In this document: piece by piece, positions 49,421-58,619 of the stretch
Layout: the number at the start of each line of letters is the position of its first letter
Position numbering within the stretch: the stretch's first letter is position 1
Assembly: GCF_013364275.1 (NCBI RefSeq)
Contig: NZ_CP054932.1
Span: forward strand, 310,001 to 374,000
Direction: 5' to 3'
DNA length: 64,000 nucleotides
Source of the DNA: Actinomadura sp. NAK00032
GTDB lineage: Bacteria; Actinomycetota; Actinomycetes; Streptosporangiales; Streptosporangiaceae
Program-made: the position numbers and the translations under genes
Notes under the pieces: model-generated
Database searches by the model: none
What the model saw: only the letters and a program-made list of their open reading frames with translations
What the model was told of the DNA's origin: nothing

Positions 49421-50680
49421 TCACCCAGGGACGACGTCGCGCGCGGCCTTCAGGGCGATGTCGGATCGGTGGTGGGAGCCGCGCAGCGAGATCTTGGAGA
49501 CGGCCTCGTAGGCGGCGGTGCGGGCGGCGGCGAGGTCGGGGCCGGTGCCCACCACGTTCAGGACGCGGCCGCCGTTGGCGACCAGGCGGCCCTCCCCGCC
49601 GAGCTTCGTGCCGGCGTGCAGGACGTAGGCGCCGTCGACCGCGGCGGCCTCGTCCAGGCCGGTGATCTCGTCGCCCTTCACGGGGGCGGACGGGTAGCCC
49701 TCGGCGGCGACGACGACCGTGACGGCCGAGCCCGGGTGCCATTCGGGACGGAACTCGGGGTCGAGCCCGCCGATCGCGCACGCTTGCAGCAGCTTGGCGA
49801 GCGGGGTGGCGAGCCGGTCCAGGACGACCTGGGTCTCGGGGTCGCCGAAACGCGCGTTGAACTCGATGACCCGCACGCCCTTGGACGTCAGCGCCAGACC
49901 GGCGTAAAGGGTCCCGACGTAAGGAATCTCACGGCGGCGCAGCTCGTCCACTGCGGGCTGCACGACCGTGGACATGACCTCGTCCACCAGCTCCGGGGAG
50001 ATCCAGGGGAGCGGCGTGTAGGCGCCCATACCGCCCGTGTTAGGGCCGTCATCACCGTCGTAGGCGCGCTTGAAGTCCTGGGCGGCGAGCAGCGGGACGG
50101 CGTGCTGCCCGTCGCAGAGCGCGAACAGGGAGACCTCGGGGCCGTCCAGGAACTCCTCGATGACGACGCGCTCGCAGGCGGTGGCGTGCCGGGACGCGGC
50201 GCCGCGGTCCTCGGTGACGACGACGCCCTTGCCGGCGGCGAGGCCGTCGTCCTTCACGACGTAGGGCGGGCCGAACGCGTCGAGCGCCTCCTCGACCTGC
50301 ACGGTCGTGTCGCAGACCCGCGCCTCGGCGGTCGGCACCCCGGCCGCCGCCATGATCTCCTTCGCGAACGCCTTGGACGCCTCGATGCGCGCGGCGGCGC
50401 GGTCCGGGCCGAAGCAGGGGATGCCGCGCGTGCGCAGCATGTCGCCCACCCCGGCGACCAGCACCGCCTCGGGGCCGACGACGACGAGGTCGACGCGCAG
50501 CCGCTCGGCCAGCTCGGTCACCGCCGTCGGGTCGCACGGGTCGAGCTGGTGGTTGTCCGCGATCTCGGCCGTGCCCGGGTTGCCCGGGGCGCAGTGGAGG
50601 GCGGTGACGGCTGGGTCGCGGTGCAGGGCGCGGGCGAGCGCGTGCTCGCGGCCACCCGATCCAAGGACGAGTACTCGCAC
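49421..50680 (-). CDS. purD: Phosphoribosylamine-glycine ligase
   Basis: A 419-residue ATP-grasp enzyme. The N-domain starts VLVLGSGGREHALARAL, the ATP-grasp region has VVKDDGLAAGKGVVV and EFLDGPEVSLFAL, the metal site is EFNARFGDPE, and PNTGGMGAYTPLP is the PurD signature. It makes glycinamide ribonucleotide, step 2 of purine synthesis. The GTG follows TAAGCT by eight bases (50689-50694) with no ribosome site, so the mRNA is probably leaderless. purB follows directly. Confidence 0.97.
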   Translation of the reverse strand: MRVLVLGSGGREHALARALHRDPAVTALHCAPGNPGTAEIADNHQLDPCDPTAVTELAERLRVDLVVVGPEAVLVAGVGDMLRTRGIPCFGPDRAAARIEASKAFAKEIMAAAGVPTAEARVCDTTVQVEEALDAFGPPYVVKDDGLAAGKGVVVTEDRGAASRHATACERVVIEEFLDGPEVSLFALCDGQHAVPLLAAQDFKRAYDGDDGPNTGGMGAYTPLPWISPELVDEVMSTVVQPAVDELRRREIPYVGTLYAGLALTSKGVRVIEFNARFGDPETQVVLDRLATPLAKLLQACAIGGLDPEFRPEWHPGSAVTVVVAAEGYPSAPVKGDEITGLDEAAAVDGAYVLHAGTKLGGEGRLVANGGRVLNVVGTGPDLAAARTAAYEAVSKISLRGSHHRSDIALKAARDVVPG

Positions 50681-50903
50681 GTCACGCGAGCTTACAGATC
50701 CGGGCGCGCGCGGGGGCCCGGCCGGGGAGGCGCGGGGAGGGCGGGCATAAGGCCCGCCGCCGCGGGCGTTGGGTCGACTGAGGCGACCGTCACACCCGTG
50801 GTGCGTGAACCTCTCCGTTATGGGCAGCGTCCTAAATGTCGGCTGGTAAGCTGCGACGGGCTTGACCGCCCGGTGTCGAGGTGCGTGAAAGGAGGTGGTC
50901 GGG

Positions 50904-51020
50904 ATGAGTCCTGGCGATACTTGCAGTTCGCCGGAAAACCCTCACAGTCCGCACAGGACTGTCCTTCCGTCCGCCTCCGTCTGGCGCCCGGCCACCGCCT
51001 TCGCGCGCTCCCTTCGCTGA
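50904..51020 (+). CDS. Proline-rich leader peptide upstream of corA (38 aa)
   Basis: A short gene with an almost perfect ribosome site (AAAGGAGGTG at 50888-50897, 8 nt from the ATG). It encodes MSPGDTCSSPENPHSPHRTV then LPSASVWRPATAFARSLR and stops 56 bp before corA. Six prolines (3, 10, 13, 16, 22, 29) and two acidic residues lie in the first 29 positions. In Salmonella, proline-rich leader peptides before mgtA and corA act as Mg2+ sensors through unstable translation. The same logic is plausible here but unproven. Hairpins overlapping the coding sequence support an attenuation role. Confidence 0.7.
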   Translation: MSPGDTCSSPENPHSPHRTVLPSASVWRPATAFARSLR

Positions 51021-51059
51021 TCAGCCTGGGTTGAGCGCGCGCTGCGCGCGTGTGGCCGG
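50944..51059 (+). promoter_or_regulatory. RNA hairpins in the corA leader
   Basis: ACAGTCC-5 nt-GGACTGT (50944-50962) is a perfect 7-bp hairpin within the leader ORF. CCGGCCAC (50988-50995) can pair with GTGGCCGG (51052-51059), closing a domain whose 3' side lies just before the corA ribosome site (AGGAG at 51066-51070). GAGCGCGCGCTGCGCGCGT (51033-51051) is a compact GC hairpin between. Ribosome position on the leader could switch these structures. Confidence 0.55.
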
Positions 51060-51076
51060 CGGGTTAGGAGCACCTC

Positions 51077-52162
51077 ATGGCCATGACACGAGTCCGCCCA
51101 GGCCGCGCACTGTTCAAGACGCGCGGCCGCCCTAGCGGCGTGCAGGCTCCGAACCGCGATTCGGCCGTCATCGACTGGGCCGCCTACATCGACGGTCACC
51201 GGGTCTGCACCGACACCGTCGCCGACGCCGTCCGGATGGTCCGCGACGGCCGGCTCACCCCCGACGGCGACAGCGCCGGCTTCGTGTGGGTCGGGCTCCA
51301 CGAGCCGTCCGCCACCGAACTCGCCGACATCGCCGAGGTCTTCGGCCTGCACCCGCTCGCCGTCGAGGACGCGATCCACGCCCACCAGCGGCCGAAGCTG
51401 GAGCGCTACGACGACGTCCACTTCGTCGTCATGAAGACCGTCGGCTACGTCCCGAGCGAGCCCGGCGGCGCCGAGGTCGTCGTGACCGGCGAGATCATGC
51501 TGTTCTGCGGGCCCGACTTCGTGGTGACCGTCCGGCACGGCACCCACGGCGAACTCGGCACCGTCCGCCGCGACCTGGAGCGCGACCCGGCCCGGCTCGG
51601 CCTCGGCCCGGCCGCCGTCCTGCACGCCGTCGCCGACCGCGTCGTGGACGGCTACGTCGGCGTCGCCGACGCCGTCATGGAGGACATCGACGAGGTCGAA
51701 GAGGCCGTCTTCTCCCCGGAGCGCACCGACGAGTCGCGACGCATCTACCGCCTCAAGCGCGAGGTCATCCAGCTCAAGCGCGCGGTGGGGCCGCTCGCCG
51801 GGCCGCTGCGCAACCTCTCCGGGCGCCGGTTCGTCCCGGCGGAGATAAAGGAGTACCTGCGCGACGTCGAGGACCACCTCACCCGCGTCCGCGAGCAGGT
51901 CGAGTCCTACGACGAGCTGCTGAACCCGATCCTCCAGGCGCACATGACCCAGGTCACCGTCGCCGACAACAAGGACATGCGCAAGATCTCCGCCTGGGGC
52001 GCCATCTTCATGGTCCCCACCGCCATCGCGGGGGTCTACGGGATGAACTTCAAGTTCATGCCCGAAACCCAGTGGCACTACGGCTACCCGCTGATCCTCG
52101 GCGTCATCGGCCTGGCCTGTCTGTCCCTCTACAGGGGCTTCCGCCGCAACGGCTGGCTCTAG
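51077..52162 (+). CDS. corA: CorA-family magnesium/cobalt transporter
   Basis: A 361-residue transporter. A large cytoplasmic funnel domain (residues 1-295) with a long coiled helix precedes two C-terminal membrane helices. The selectivity motif is YGMNFKFMPE, a GMN triplet with the usual loop. The C-terminus is positively charged (YRGFRRNGWL). It should form a pentamer that imports Mg2+ along the membrane potential. AGGAG lies before the ATG. A translated leader peptide and hairpins upstream suggest control in cis, probably by magnesium. Confidence 0.96.
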   Translation: MAMTRVRPGRALFKTRGRPSGVQAPNRDSAVIDWAAYIDGHRVCTDTVADAVRMVRDGRLTPDGDSAGFVWVGLHEPSATELADIAEVFGLHPLAVEDAIHAHQRPKLERYDDVHFVVMKTVGYVPSEPGGAEVVVTGEIMLFCGPDFVVTVRHGTHGELGTVRRDLERDPARLGLGPAAVLHAVADRVVDGYVGVADAVMEDIDEVEEAVFSPERTDESRRIYRLKREVIQLKRAVGPLAGPLRNLSGRRFVPAEIKEYLRDVEDHLTRVREQVESYDELLNPILQAHMTQVTVADNKDMRKISAWGAIFMVPTAIAGVYGMNFKFMPETQWHYGYPLILGVIGLACLSLYRGFRRNGWL

Positions 52163-52188
52163 ACCCGGGCCCTCGACCGTTCGCCCGC

Positions 52189-53016
52189 CTAGACCGCCGC
52201 TAGGACGTCCTGGAGGCGGTCTGGGTAGTCGGTGACGATGGCGTCCACGCCGTACTCGATGAAGCGGACCATGTCGTCCTGGCCGTTCACCGTCCACACG
52301 ATGACCGGCAAGGCCAGCGCGTGGGCCTGCTCCACCAGCTCTGGCGTGGTGATGACGTGCTCCGGCGAGACGGCGGTCGCACCGGCCGCGAGGGCCGCGG
52401 CCACCGGATCGGCCGGGGAGAGCCCCGCCAGCCAGGACGTGCCGGGGACGAGCGTCTTGCGCTCCATCAGCGCCACACGTCCCAGCTCCGGGTAGTGGCT
52501 GCGGGCCTCGGCCAGGACGCGCCAGTCGAAGGCCAGCAGCCGCGTACGACCGGCCAGGCCATGAGACCTCAGGACGTCCACCACGGCGGCGGTGAAGAGT
52601 TCGACCTCTTCGTCCGTCCATGTCGGATCGGTCTTGAGTTCGACTGAGAGAGCGACCTCCGCCTCAGGGGCGAGCAGCGCGCACGCCTCGGCCAGCGTGG
52701 GGATGCCCGTGCCGGGCATCCCCTGACGTGCGCCCGCGTCCACCGTGCGCAGCTGCGCCAGCGTCAGCTCCCGGATCGGCCTGCCCACATAAGGGAAGCC
52801 GGGGTCGTCGGGCTGGGCGGGGCCGCCGTCCACGAGGTTGCGCGCCGAGAGCACCTGGTCGTGGTTCAGCACGACCGCGCCGTCCGCGGACAGGCCCACG
52901 TCCAGCTCGATCGCGTCCACGCCCAGGTCGAGGGCGTGGACGAAACCGGGGAGGGTGTTCTCCGGGCGGAGGCCGCGCGCGCCCCGGTGCCCGTGCACCT
53001 CGACGGTAGAGATCAC
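52189..53016 (-). CDS. Glycerophosphodiester phosphodiesterase
   Basis: A 275-residue GDPD-family TIM barrel. The catalytic and metal residues are in HGHRGARGLRPENT (two His, Glu), AIELDVGLSADG (Glu, Asp) and LNHDQ (His). It hydrolyses deacylated phospholipids to glycerol-3-phosphate and alcohol. No signal peptide, so it is cytoplasmic. The GTG at 53016 or one three codons earlier is the start; no ribosome site is seen. It is convergent with corA and follows purA on the same strand, 44 bp apart. Confidence 0.92.
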   Translation of the reverse strand: MISTVEVHGHRGARGLRPENTLPGFVHALDLGVDAIELDVGLSADGAVVLNHDQVLSARNLVDGGPAQPDDPGFPYVGRPIRELTLAQLRTVDAGARQGMPGTGIPTLAEACALLAPEAEVALSVELKTDPTWTDEEVELFTAAVVDVLRSHGLAGRTRLLAFDWRVLAEARSHYPELGRVALMERKTLVPGTSWLAGLSPADPVAAALAAGATAVSPEHVITTPELVEQAHALALPVIVWTVNGQDDMVRFIEYGVDAIVTDYPDRLQDVLAAV

Positions 53017-53060
53017 CGCACGCACGTTAGCGTCCGTGACTGAACGCCGGGTGAAGAACG

Positions 53061-54344
53061 TCAGACAAGGGGGCGGAGGGAGAGGGTCTGGTCGCGGCCG
53101 GGGCCGACGCCGATGGCCGAGATCTGCGCGCCGGACATCTCCTCCAGCGCCCGGACGTACGCCTGGGCGTTCGCCGGCAGGTCCTCGAACTTCTTCGCGC
53201 CGGTGATGTCCTCCTGCCAGCCGTCCAGGTACTCCAGGATCGGCTTGGCGTGGTGGAACTCCGTCTGGGTGGTGGGCAGCTCGTCGACCCGCTCGCCGTC
53301 CACGTCGTAGGCGACGCACACCGGGACCCGCTCCAGCCCGGACAGGACGTCCAGCTTCGTCAGGAAGTAGTCGGTGATGCCGTTGACGCGGGTCGCGTAC
53401 CGGGCGATGACGGCGTCGAACCAGCCGCAGCGGCGGTCGCGGCCCGTGGTGACGCCGTACTCGCCGCCGGTCGTGCGCAGGTACTCGCCCTGCTCGTCCA
53501 GCAGCTCGGTGGGGAACGGCCCGGAGCCGACACGGGTCGTGTAGGCCTTCAGGATGCCGATCACGCGGGTGATCTTCGTGGGGCCGACGCCGGAGCCCGC
53601 GCACGCGCCGCCCGCCGTCGGGCTGGACGACGTCACGAACGGGTAGGTGCCGTGGTCGATGTCCAGCAGCGTGCCCTGCGCGCCCTCCAGCAGGACGACC
53701 TTGCCGTCGTCCAGGGCCTTGTTCAGCACGAGCGTGGTGTCGGCGACGAACGGCTTCAGCCGCTCCCCGTACGCCAGGTACTCCTGGACGATCGGGCCCG
53801 TCTCGATGCGGCGCCGGTTGTAGACCTTCGTCAGCACCTGGTTCTTCTCGCGCAGCGCCAGGTCGAGCTTCTGCGTGAGGATGTTCGGGTCGAACAGGTC
53901 CTGGACGCGGATGCCCATCCGGTTGATCTTGTCGGCGTAGGTGGGGCCGATGCCGCGCCCGGTGGTGCCGATCCGGGCCTTGCCGAGGTACCGCTCGGTG
54001 ACCTTGTCGAGGGCCCGGTGGTGCGGCATGATCAGGTGCGCGTTCGCCGAGATCAGCAGGCGCTCGCAGGAGATGCCGCGCTCGCGCAGGCCGTCGATCT
54101 CCTGGAGCAGCACGGCCGGGTCGATCACCACCCCGTTGCCGATCACGGGGACGACGTCGGGCGACAGGACCCCGGAAGGCAGCAGGTGCAGCGCGTAGCT
54201 CTTGTCGCCGATGACCACCGTGTGGCCGGCGTTGTTGCCGCCCTGGTAGCGGACGACGTAGTCGACGTCCCCGCCGAGCAGGTCTGTTGCCTTGCCCTTG
54301 CCCTCATCTCCCCACTGGGCACCGACAAGAACGATGGCGGGCAT
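53061..54344 (-). CDS. purA: Adenylosuccinate synthetase
   Basis: A 427-residue enzyme. The GTP loop is [16 protein letters not shown] at residues 8-23, [10 protein letters not shown] carries the catalytic His, [11 protein letters not shown] is the IMP-binding loop, and the C-terminal region has [10 protein letters not shown]. It couples GTP hydrolysis to formation of adenylosuccinate from IMP and aspartate. MPAIVLVG at 54344 is the standard start; the open frame upstream to 54803 has no homology. purB and purD, acting in the same pathway, lie 4-5 kb away but not in the same transcript. Confidence 0.97.
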   Translation of the reverse strand: MPAIVLVGAQWGDEGKGKATDLLGGDVDYVVRYQGGNNAGHTVVIGDKSYALHLLPSGVLSPDVVPVIGNGVVIDPAVLLQEIDGLRERGISCERLLISANAHLIMPHHRALDKVTERYLGKARIGTTGRGIGPTYADKINRMGIRVQDLFDPNILTQKLDLALREKNQVLTKVYNRRRIETGPIVQEYLAYGERLKPFVADTTLVLNKALDDGKVVLLEGAQGTLLDIDHGTYPFVTSSSPTAGGACAGSGVGPTKITRVIGILKAYTTRVGSGPFPTELLDEQGEYLRTTGGEYGVTTGRDRRCGWFDAVIARYATRVNGITDYFLTKLDVLSGLERVPVCVAYDVDGERVDELPTTQTEFHHAKPILEYLDGWQEDITGAKKFEDLPANAQAYVRALEEMSGAQISAIGVGPGRDQTLSLRPLV

Positions 54345-54367
54345 GCCACTCTTCCTTCCCACGACGA

Positions 54368-54399
54368 AGGCCCCGGTCGCCGCAAGGGCGAAGGGGCCT
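54368..54399 (-). terminator. Hairpin after the LuxR-type gene
   Basis: AGGCCCC (54368-54374) pairs with GGGGCCT (54393-54399) around an 18-nt loop that can fold further (TCGCC/GGCGA). It lies between the LuxR stop at 54464 and the purA start at 54344. Confidence 0.5.
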
Positions 54400-54463
54400 C
54401 TTGCGATCAAAGCGTACCCGCACCTCGGCCGCAAGGAAACCGGAGCCTGATCCGCTCCGCTGG

Positions 54464-55573
54464 TCAGGGCCCCGAACGGGGCGCGGTGCGGCGCGGCCAG
54501 TAGTTCTCCGCGAACAGTTTCGCGACCAGTTCGCCGCGGCTCGACACGCCCGTCTTGGCGAACACCGCCTTGACGTGATCGCGAACGGTATGTGGGGAGA
54601 TGACCAGCTCGGCGGCGATGTCGCCGGTCGCCAGCCCGCGCGCGACCAGCTGGGTGATCTCCAGCTCGCGGGCCGACAATCCGTACGCCTCCGCGATGAC
54701 CGGCGCCATGTCGGAGCCGGTGGCGGGCTGGACGACCACGGCGGTCGGGCCGGGCGCGCCGCCGGGGGAGCCGTCCATGCAGGAGGCGTGGACGACGAGC
54801 CACTGGCCGTCGCGCGTGCGGATCCGGATGCGGGCGGCGCCGCGGTCGTGCCCGGCGGCGACGGCACGGGCCTGCGCGGCCGTCCCGGCGAGCCAGACCG
54901 GCAGCGGCGGGCCCAGCGGGGACGGGACGGTCGGGCCGTCCGGGAGGCGGCCGAGATGGTGGCGCGCCTCGGCGTTGATCGAGATGGGCGTCCCGGCCGC
55001 GTCGAACAGGATGAGCCCCGGGTCCTGCGCGGCGGCGGGCTCCGCCGTCCGCACCGGCCGGGCCAGCTCCCGCAGCCGGTCGGCCAGCGGCGCCGAGAGC
55101 CCGGCGACCAGGGAGATCTCCGCCGGGCCGAACGGCTCCTCGCCCTTCTCACGGAACAGGCTGACGACGCCCCAGGGCCGCCCGCCGGTCCGCAGGACGG
55201 CGCGCAGCTCGTCCCCGACGCCCTGGCGGTCGAGGAGCTTGCGGAACTGGGCGCTGCGCGCGGGCAGCCCGCCGGTGCCCGCCGCCAGCCCGGCGGCCGG
55301 GACGGCGGCGCGGGCCAGCTCGCGGAACGGGAGCACGGTCTCCTCCAGGAGCGCGCACTCCCAGTAGGCGAAGCAGTCCTCGCCGCGCCCCAGGTTCTCC
55401 ACCCGCATCGGCGCGGTGACGAGCCCGGTCTCGGGGTCGGTGGCCGACCAGGCCGCCGCCTGGAAGCCGACCAGCCGCCCGAGCCGCGCGGAGGCGGCGG
55501 CGAAGAGGCCCGCCGCGTCCCCCGCACGCGCGGCCGCGTCGAGGAGGGCCCGCCGTTCCCGCTGGTCGATCAT
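54464..55573 (-). CDS. LuxR-family regulator with GAF-like sensor
   Basis: A 369-residue protein. The N-terminal 160 residues look like a GAF domain ([26 protein letters not shown] ... [15 protein letters not shown]), a PAS-like region follows ([22 protein letters not shown]), and the C-terminal LuxR helix-turn-helix is [44 protein letters not shown]. It is divergent from a flavoprotein gene 120 bp away and may control it. The ligand is unknown. Confidence 0.9.
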   Translation of the reverse strand: MIDQRERRALLDAAARAGDAAGLFAAASARLGRLVGFQAAAWSATDPETGLVTAPMRVENLGRGEDCFAYWECALLEETVLPFRELARAAVPAAGLAAGTGGLPARSAQFRKLLDRQGVGDELRAVLRTGGRPWGVVSLFREKGEEPFGPAEISLVAGLSAPLADRLRELARPVRTAEPAAAQDPGLILFDAAGTPISINAEARHHLGRLPDGPTVPSPLGPPLPVWLAGTAAQARAVAAGHDRGAARIRIRTRDGQWLVVHASCMDGSPGGAPGPTAVVVQPATGSDMAPVIAEAYGLSARELEITQLVARGLATGDIAAELVISPHTVRDHVKAVFAKTGVSSRGELVAKLFAENYWPRRTAPRSGP

Positions 55574-55693
55574 GGTTCCAGTCTGCCCGCCGCCCCGCGC
55601 CGCCGTACCCCCTCAGATGGGGGATCCGGGCGCGGCCGGATCCCCCGTCCCGCGGGATGGGCCGGCCGCGGCCGGGCGGCGAGGCTCGGCGGC

Positions 55694-57115
55694 ATGGACA
55701 TCGCGATCATCGGAGCGGGCGCGGCGGCCGTCGCGCTGCTGGACGCCCTCGACCCCTCGGACGTGCGGACCGTCACCGTGTTCGACCCCTCGGACACGCC
55801 GTGGCGGGGCCGCCCCTACCGGCCCGACCTGGACTCCGTCCTCGTCAACGCCCCGCCGCCGATCATGTCGATCCGGTTCGGCGACCGGGAGCACTACGCG
55901 CGCTGGCTGGACGGTCAGCCCGCGACCTACACCGACGAGCGCCTGGGCAGCCCCATCCCGCCCCGCGCCGTCTACGGGCGCTACCTGGCGGACACCGCCG
56001 AGGCCGCGCTGGCCCGATTCACCAACACAGAAGTCGTTCCTTCACCGGTGACCAGCGTGTCCCTCGACGGCCGCCCGGCCGTCCGGACGGCGGACGGCCG
56101 GACCCGCACCGCCGACCAGGTCGTCCTGTGCGTCGGCGGCGGCACGCCCCGCGACCTGTACGGGCTGGCGGGAGCACCCGGCTTCACCGCCGACCCCTAC
56201 CCGCTGGAACGGACCCTCGCGGGCATCCCGTCCGGACGGGACGTGGCCGTCATCGGCGGCGGCCTGACCGCCGTCGACATCGTGGTGTCGCTGGCCGCGC
56301 GCGGGCACACCGGCCGGATCAGCCTGGTGTCGCGGAGCGGCACGCTCCCGTTCGTCTGGCAGCGCCCGGTCAAGACGGACATCCGGCACCTGACACCCGA
56401 ACGCCTGCGGACCCTGAATGCCCCTGTCCCCCTCAACGATTTCGCCGACCTGATCCGCACGGAGCTGGCGGAACACGGCGAAAGCTGGGACGACCTGACC
56501 ACCTGGATAGCCGCAGCGACACGTCGGCACCCGGCCGCGAACCTGCGCGAGCAACTGGCCATGGTGGACGCCCCGCAACTGGCCCGCCGCATCGTCCAGG
56601 AAACCGCGCACACTCTCGGCCCCCTGGCATGGCGGTTGCTCTCGCCGACCGACCGGGAACGTCTCCGCGCCCGCCACTACCGCACGGTCACGAGCCTGGC
56701 GTCGCCGATGGTGCCCCGCAATGCCGCCGTGCTCCTGGACTTGTTCGAGGCGGGGACGCTGGAGGCGCTGTCCGGGATCGAGAAGATCGAGGCCGGCCGC
56801 CGGTTCCGGATCACGCACGCGGCGGGCGTCCGCACCGCCGACGCCGTGATCAACGCGGTCAACCCGCCGCCGCACGCGATCCCCAGGGCGGCGGAGGCGC
56901 TCGCCTCGTCCCTGCTGGCCCAGGGCGCCGCGCAGGACCCGGACGGCGGCCTGGCGATCGACGCCGGCACGGGCCGGCTGCTCATCGGGGACCGGCCCGA
57001 TCAGCGCCTGCACGTGGTCGGTGACCTGGTCGGCGGAGGCCCGTTCGTCGTGTCGGGGGTTCCGGGCGTGGCCGCCCAGGCGCACCGGGCGGCCCGCTCG
57101 ATCAGGAGCCGTTGA
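55694..57115 (+). CDS. FAD/NAD(P)-binding protein (monooxygenase-like)
   Basis: A 473-residue flavoprotein. FAD motif IAIIGAGAAAVALLDAL is at the start, followed by FDPSDTPWRGRPYRPDLDSVLVNAPPPIMS. A second dinucleotide motif VAVIGGGLTAVDIVVSLAARG is central, and HVVGDLVGGGPFVVSGVPGVAAQAHRAARSI closes the FAD site. The pattern matches the FAD-NAD(P)-binding family (PF13454) related to lysine and ornithine N-monooxygenases and HpnW-like proteins. It may oxygenate a small metabolite. It overlaps the convergent DUF3151 gene by 14 bp. Confidence 0.85.
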   Translation: MDIAIIGAGAAAVALLDALDPSDVRTVTVFDPSDTPWRGRPYRPDLDSVLVNAPPPIMSIRFGDREHYARWLDGQPATYTDERLGSPIPPRAVYGRYLADTAEAALARFTNTEVVPSPVTSVSLDGRPAVRTADGRTRTADQVVLCVGGGTPRDLYGLAGAPGFTADPYPLERTLAGIPSGRDVAVIGGGLTAVDIVVSLAARGHTGRISLVSRSGTLPFVWQRPVKTDIRHLTPERLRTLNAPVPLNDFADLIRTELAEHGESWDDLTTWIAAATRRHPAANLREQLAMVDAPQLARRIVQETAHTLGPLAWRLLSPTDRERLRARHYRTVTSLASPMVPRNAAVLLDLFEAGTLEALSGIEKIEAGRRFRITHAAGVRTADAVINAVNPPPHAIPRAAEALASSLLAQGAAQDPDGGLAIDAGTGRLLIGDRPDQRLHVVGDLVGGGPFVVSGVPGVAAQAHRAARSIRSR

Positions 57116-57515
57116 GGGTATCGGCGGCCGTGGGGCTGCTGTCGCGCAGGAACGCCTTGCAGCGCTCGGCCTCGTCCTCCTCGCCGATGGCGGCGGCGGC
57201 GCGGCCGAGCGCGTGCAGGGCGCGCAGGAAGCCGCGGTTGGCCTCGTGCTCCCACGGGACGGGCCCCTGGCCCTTCCAGCCGGCCCGGCGCAGCTGGTCG
57301 AGGCCGCGGTGGTAGCCGGTGCGGGCGAAGGCGTAGGAGTCGATGACGGAGCCGTTGGCGAAGGCACGGTCGGCCAGCTCGGCCCACGCGCCCGGGTAGT
57401 CCGGGTGGCGCGCGGCGACTTCGAACGGGTCGACGCCGTTCTCCAAGGCCGTCCGGGCTTCGGTGTTGTCCGGGAGTTCGGTCGGAGGAGGGCCGCCGAG
57501 CAGGTTCTGGGTCAT
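57102..57515 (-). CDS. DUF3151 family protein
   Basis: A protein of about 137 residues (MTQNLLGGPPPTELPDNTEA ... DPFEVAARHPDYPGAWAELAD ... YHRGLDQLRRAGWKGQGPVPWEHEANRGFLRALHAL). This is the DUF3151 family, found almost only in actinobacteria and usually close to fba and purA, as here. All-helical, cytoplasmic, with no catalytic motif. A codon three residues earlier (57524) is an alternative start. The function is unknown despite conservation. Confidence 0.88.
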   Translation of the reverse strand: MTQNLLGGPPPTELPDNTEARTALENGVDPFEVAARHPDYPGAWAELADRAFANGSVIDSYAFARTGYHRGLDQLRRAGWKGQGPVPWEHEANRGFLRALHALGRAAAAIGEEDEAERCKAFLRDSSPTAADTLNGS

Positions 57516-57559
57516 GCGGGCCATGGTAAGCAGCCCCGCGACGCCTTCGACAACCCGGG

Positions 57560-58060
57560 TCACGGGCCGAGGACCGGCAGGGTGAAGTGGGCCGCGCCGC
57601 CGTCCAGGACGGAGCGGGCGGCCGGCCATCCGCGGTGGACGAACCGGAGCCCCTGCCGGTTCGTCAGGATCACGTCCGCGTCGAACTCGGTGATGCCGCG
57701 CCGCGCGGCGAGCTGGGCGAGGTAGCCGACCAGGGTGCTGCCGAGCCCGCAGTGCTGCCAGGGATCGGTGACGAGGACGGCGATGTCCGCCCGCCAGGGC
57801 CGCGCGGAGTCGCGGACGTACTCGGCGATGCCCGCGATGTCCTCGCCGTCCAGGCCGACCATGGCCTCGCGGTCCCAGTGGTCGAGCCGGTCGAGCATGC
57901 CCACGTAGTAGTCGGGGATGCGGGGCGTGCCGGAGAAGAAGCGCGTGTAGAGGCTGGCGGCCGAGAGCCGGTCCGACATCCGCCGCACGCGCGGCCCGTC
58001 GGTGATCCCGTACGGCCGGATGCGCACGTCCCCGATGCCGCGCACTTCGAGTTTCTTCAT
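57560..58060 (-). CDS. GNAT-family N-acetyltransferase
   Basis: A 166-residue GNAT protein. The acetyl-CoA region is IAVLVTDPWQHCGLGSTLVGYLAQLAARRG, with the QxxGxG/A loop present as QHCGLGS. Such proteins acetylate amino groups of metabolites, antibiotics or protein lysines. It lies 49 bp after an HxlR regulator on the same strand, and two inverted repeats at 58059-58097 overlap its start, so HxlR control is likely. The start MKKLEVRG at 58060 is preferred to one twelve codons earlier within the repeats. Confidence 0.88.
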   Translation of the reverse strand: MKKLEVRGIGDVRIRPYGITDGPRVRRMSDRLSAASLYTRFFSGTPRIPDYYVGMLDRLDHWDREAMVGLDGEDIAGIAEYVRDSARPWRADIAVLVTDPWQHCGLGSTLVGYLAQLAARRGITEFDADVILTNRQGLRFVHRGWPAARSVLDGGAAHFTLPVLGP

Positions 58061-58097
58061 GCAACTCATTGCATCGCAGAAAGTTGCGTGAAGCAAC
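58059..58097. promoter_or_regulatory. Two inverted repeats at the GNAT start, probable HxlR site
   Basis: ATGCAA-4 nt-TTGCAT (58059-58074) overlaps the start codon. GTTGC-5 nt-GCAAC (58083-58097) lies just upstream. Both share the half-site GTTGC/TTGCA. The island is AT-rich compared with its surroundings and lies directly after the HxlR gene. Confidence 0.5.
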
Positions 58098-58108
58098 CCA
58101 AAAGTCGA

Positions 58109-58558
58109 TCAAGCTGTCGGACCGGGCCGGGGATCCACATCGGACGGGCCGAGGTGCGCGCCGCAGGAGTCGCACGTGAAGTCCGGCGCCAGCGCGCCCG
58201 CGCAGCCGCGATGGCCGATGATCAGCGGCGGCCCGTCCGGCGCGTAGTGGCGGTCGCCCCACATCATCAGGGTCATGACCGCCGGCCACAGTTCCACGCC
58301 CTTGCGGGTGAGTCGGTACTCGAACCGCTCCGGCCGCTGCTGGTACGGGACGCGGCGCATGATGCCCTCGTCGCACAGCCGGTTCAGCCGGTCGGTGAGC
58401 ACGTTGCGCGCCACACCGAGCACGTCCTGGAAGTCGTCGAAGCGCCGCACGCCCTGAAAGGCGCTGCGAATCACCAGCATCGTCCACCGATCGCCGACCA
58501 CTTCCAGCGACCGAGCGATAGAACAGTTCTGCGACTCATACGTACGGGGTAGCGCCAC
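58109..58558 (-). CDS. HxlR-family regulator with C-terminal zinc-ribbon-like end
   Basis: A 149-residue regulator. The HxlR winged helix is CSIARSLEVVGDRWTMLVIRSAFQGVRRFDDFQ ... VARNVLTDRLNRLCDEGIMRR. The C-terminal tail HRGCAGALAPDFTCDSCGAHL holds CxxC and further Cys/His, a small metal site present in some HxlR relatives. The N-terminal Cys is the residue that senses aldehydes in this family. It is followed by a GNAT gene and probably regulates it. Confidence 0.9.
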   Translation of the reverse strand: MALPRTYESQNCSIARSLEVVGDRWTMLVIRSAFQGVRRFDDFQDVLGVARNVLTDRLNRLCDEGIMRRVPYQQRPERFEYRLTRKGVELWPAVMTLMMWGDRHYAPDGPPLIIGHRGCAGALAPDFTCDSCGAHLGPSDVDPRPGPTA

Positions 58559-58619
58559 ACCAGCACCCTACCCAGTTTCATGAAAAAACTAGCCACAACC
58601 AACCCCAAGCGGCACCCAC

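Noticed and set aside
48089..51034. 981-codon plus-strand frame covering purB, purD and the corA leader
   Set aside because: It is the antisense shadow of two well-conserved purine enzymes.
50700..51076. M-box magnesium riboswitch before corA
   Set aside because: None of the conserved M-box core sequence was found by eye. The translated leader ORF explains the region better.
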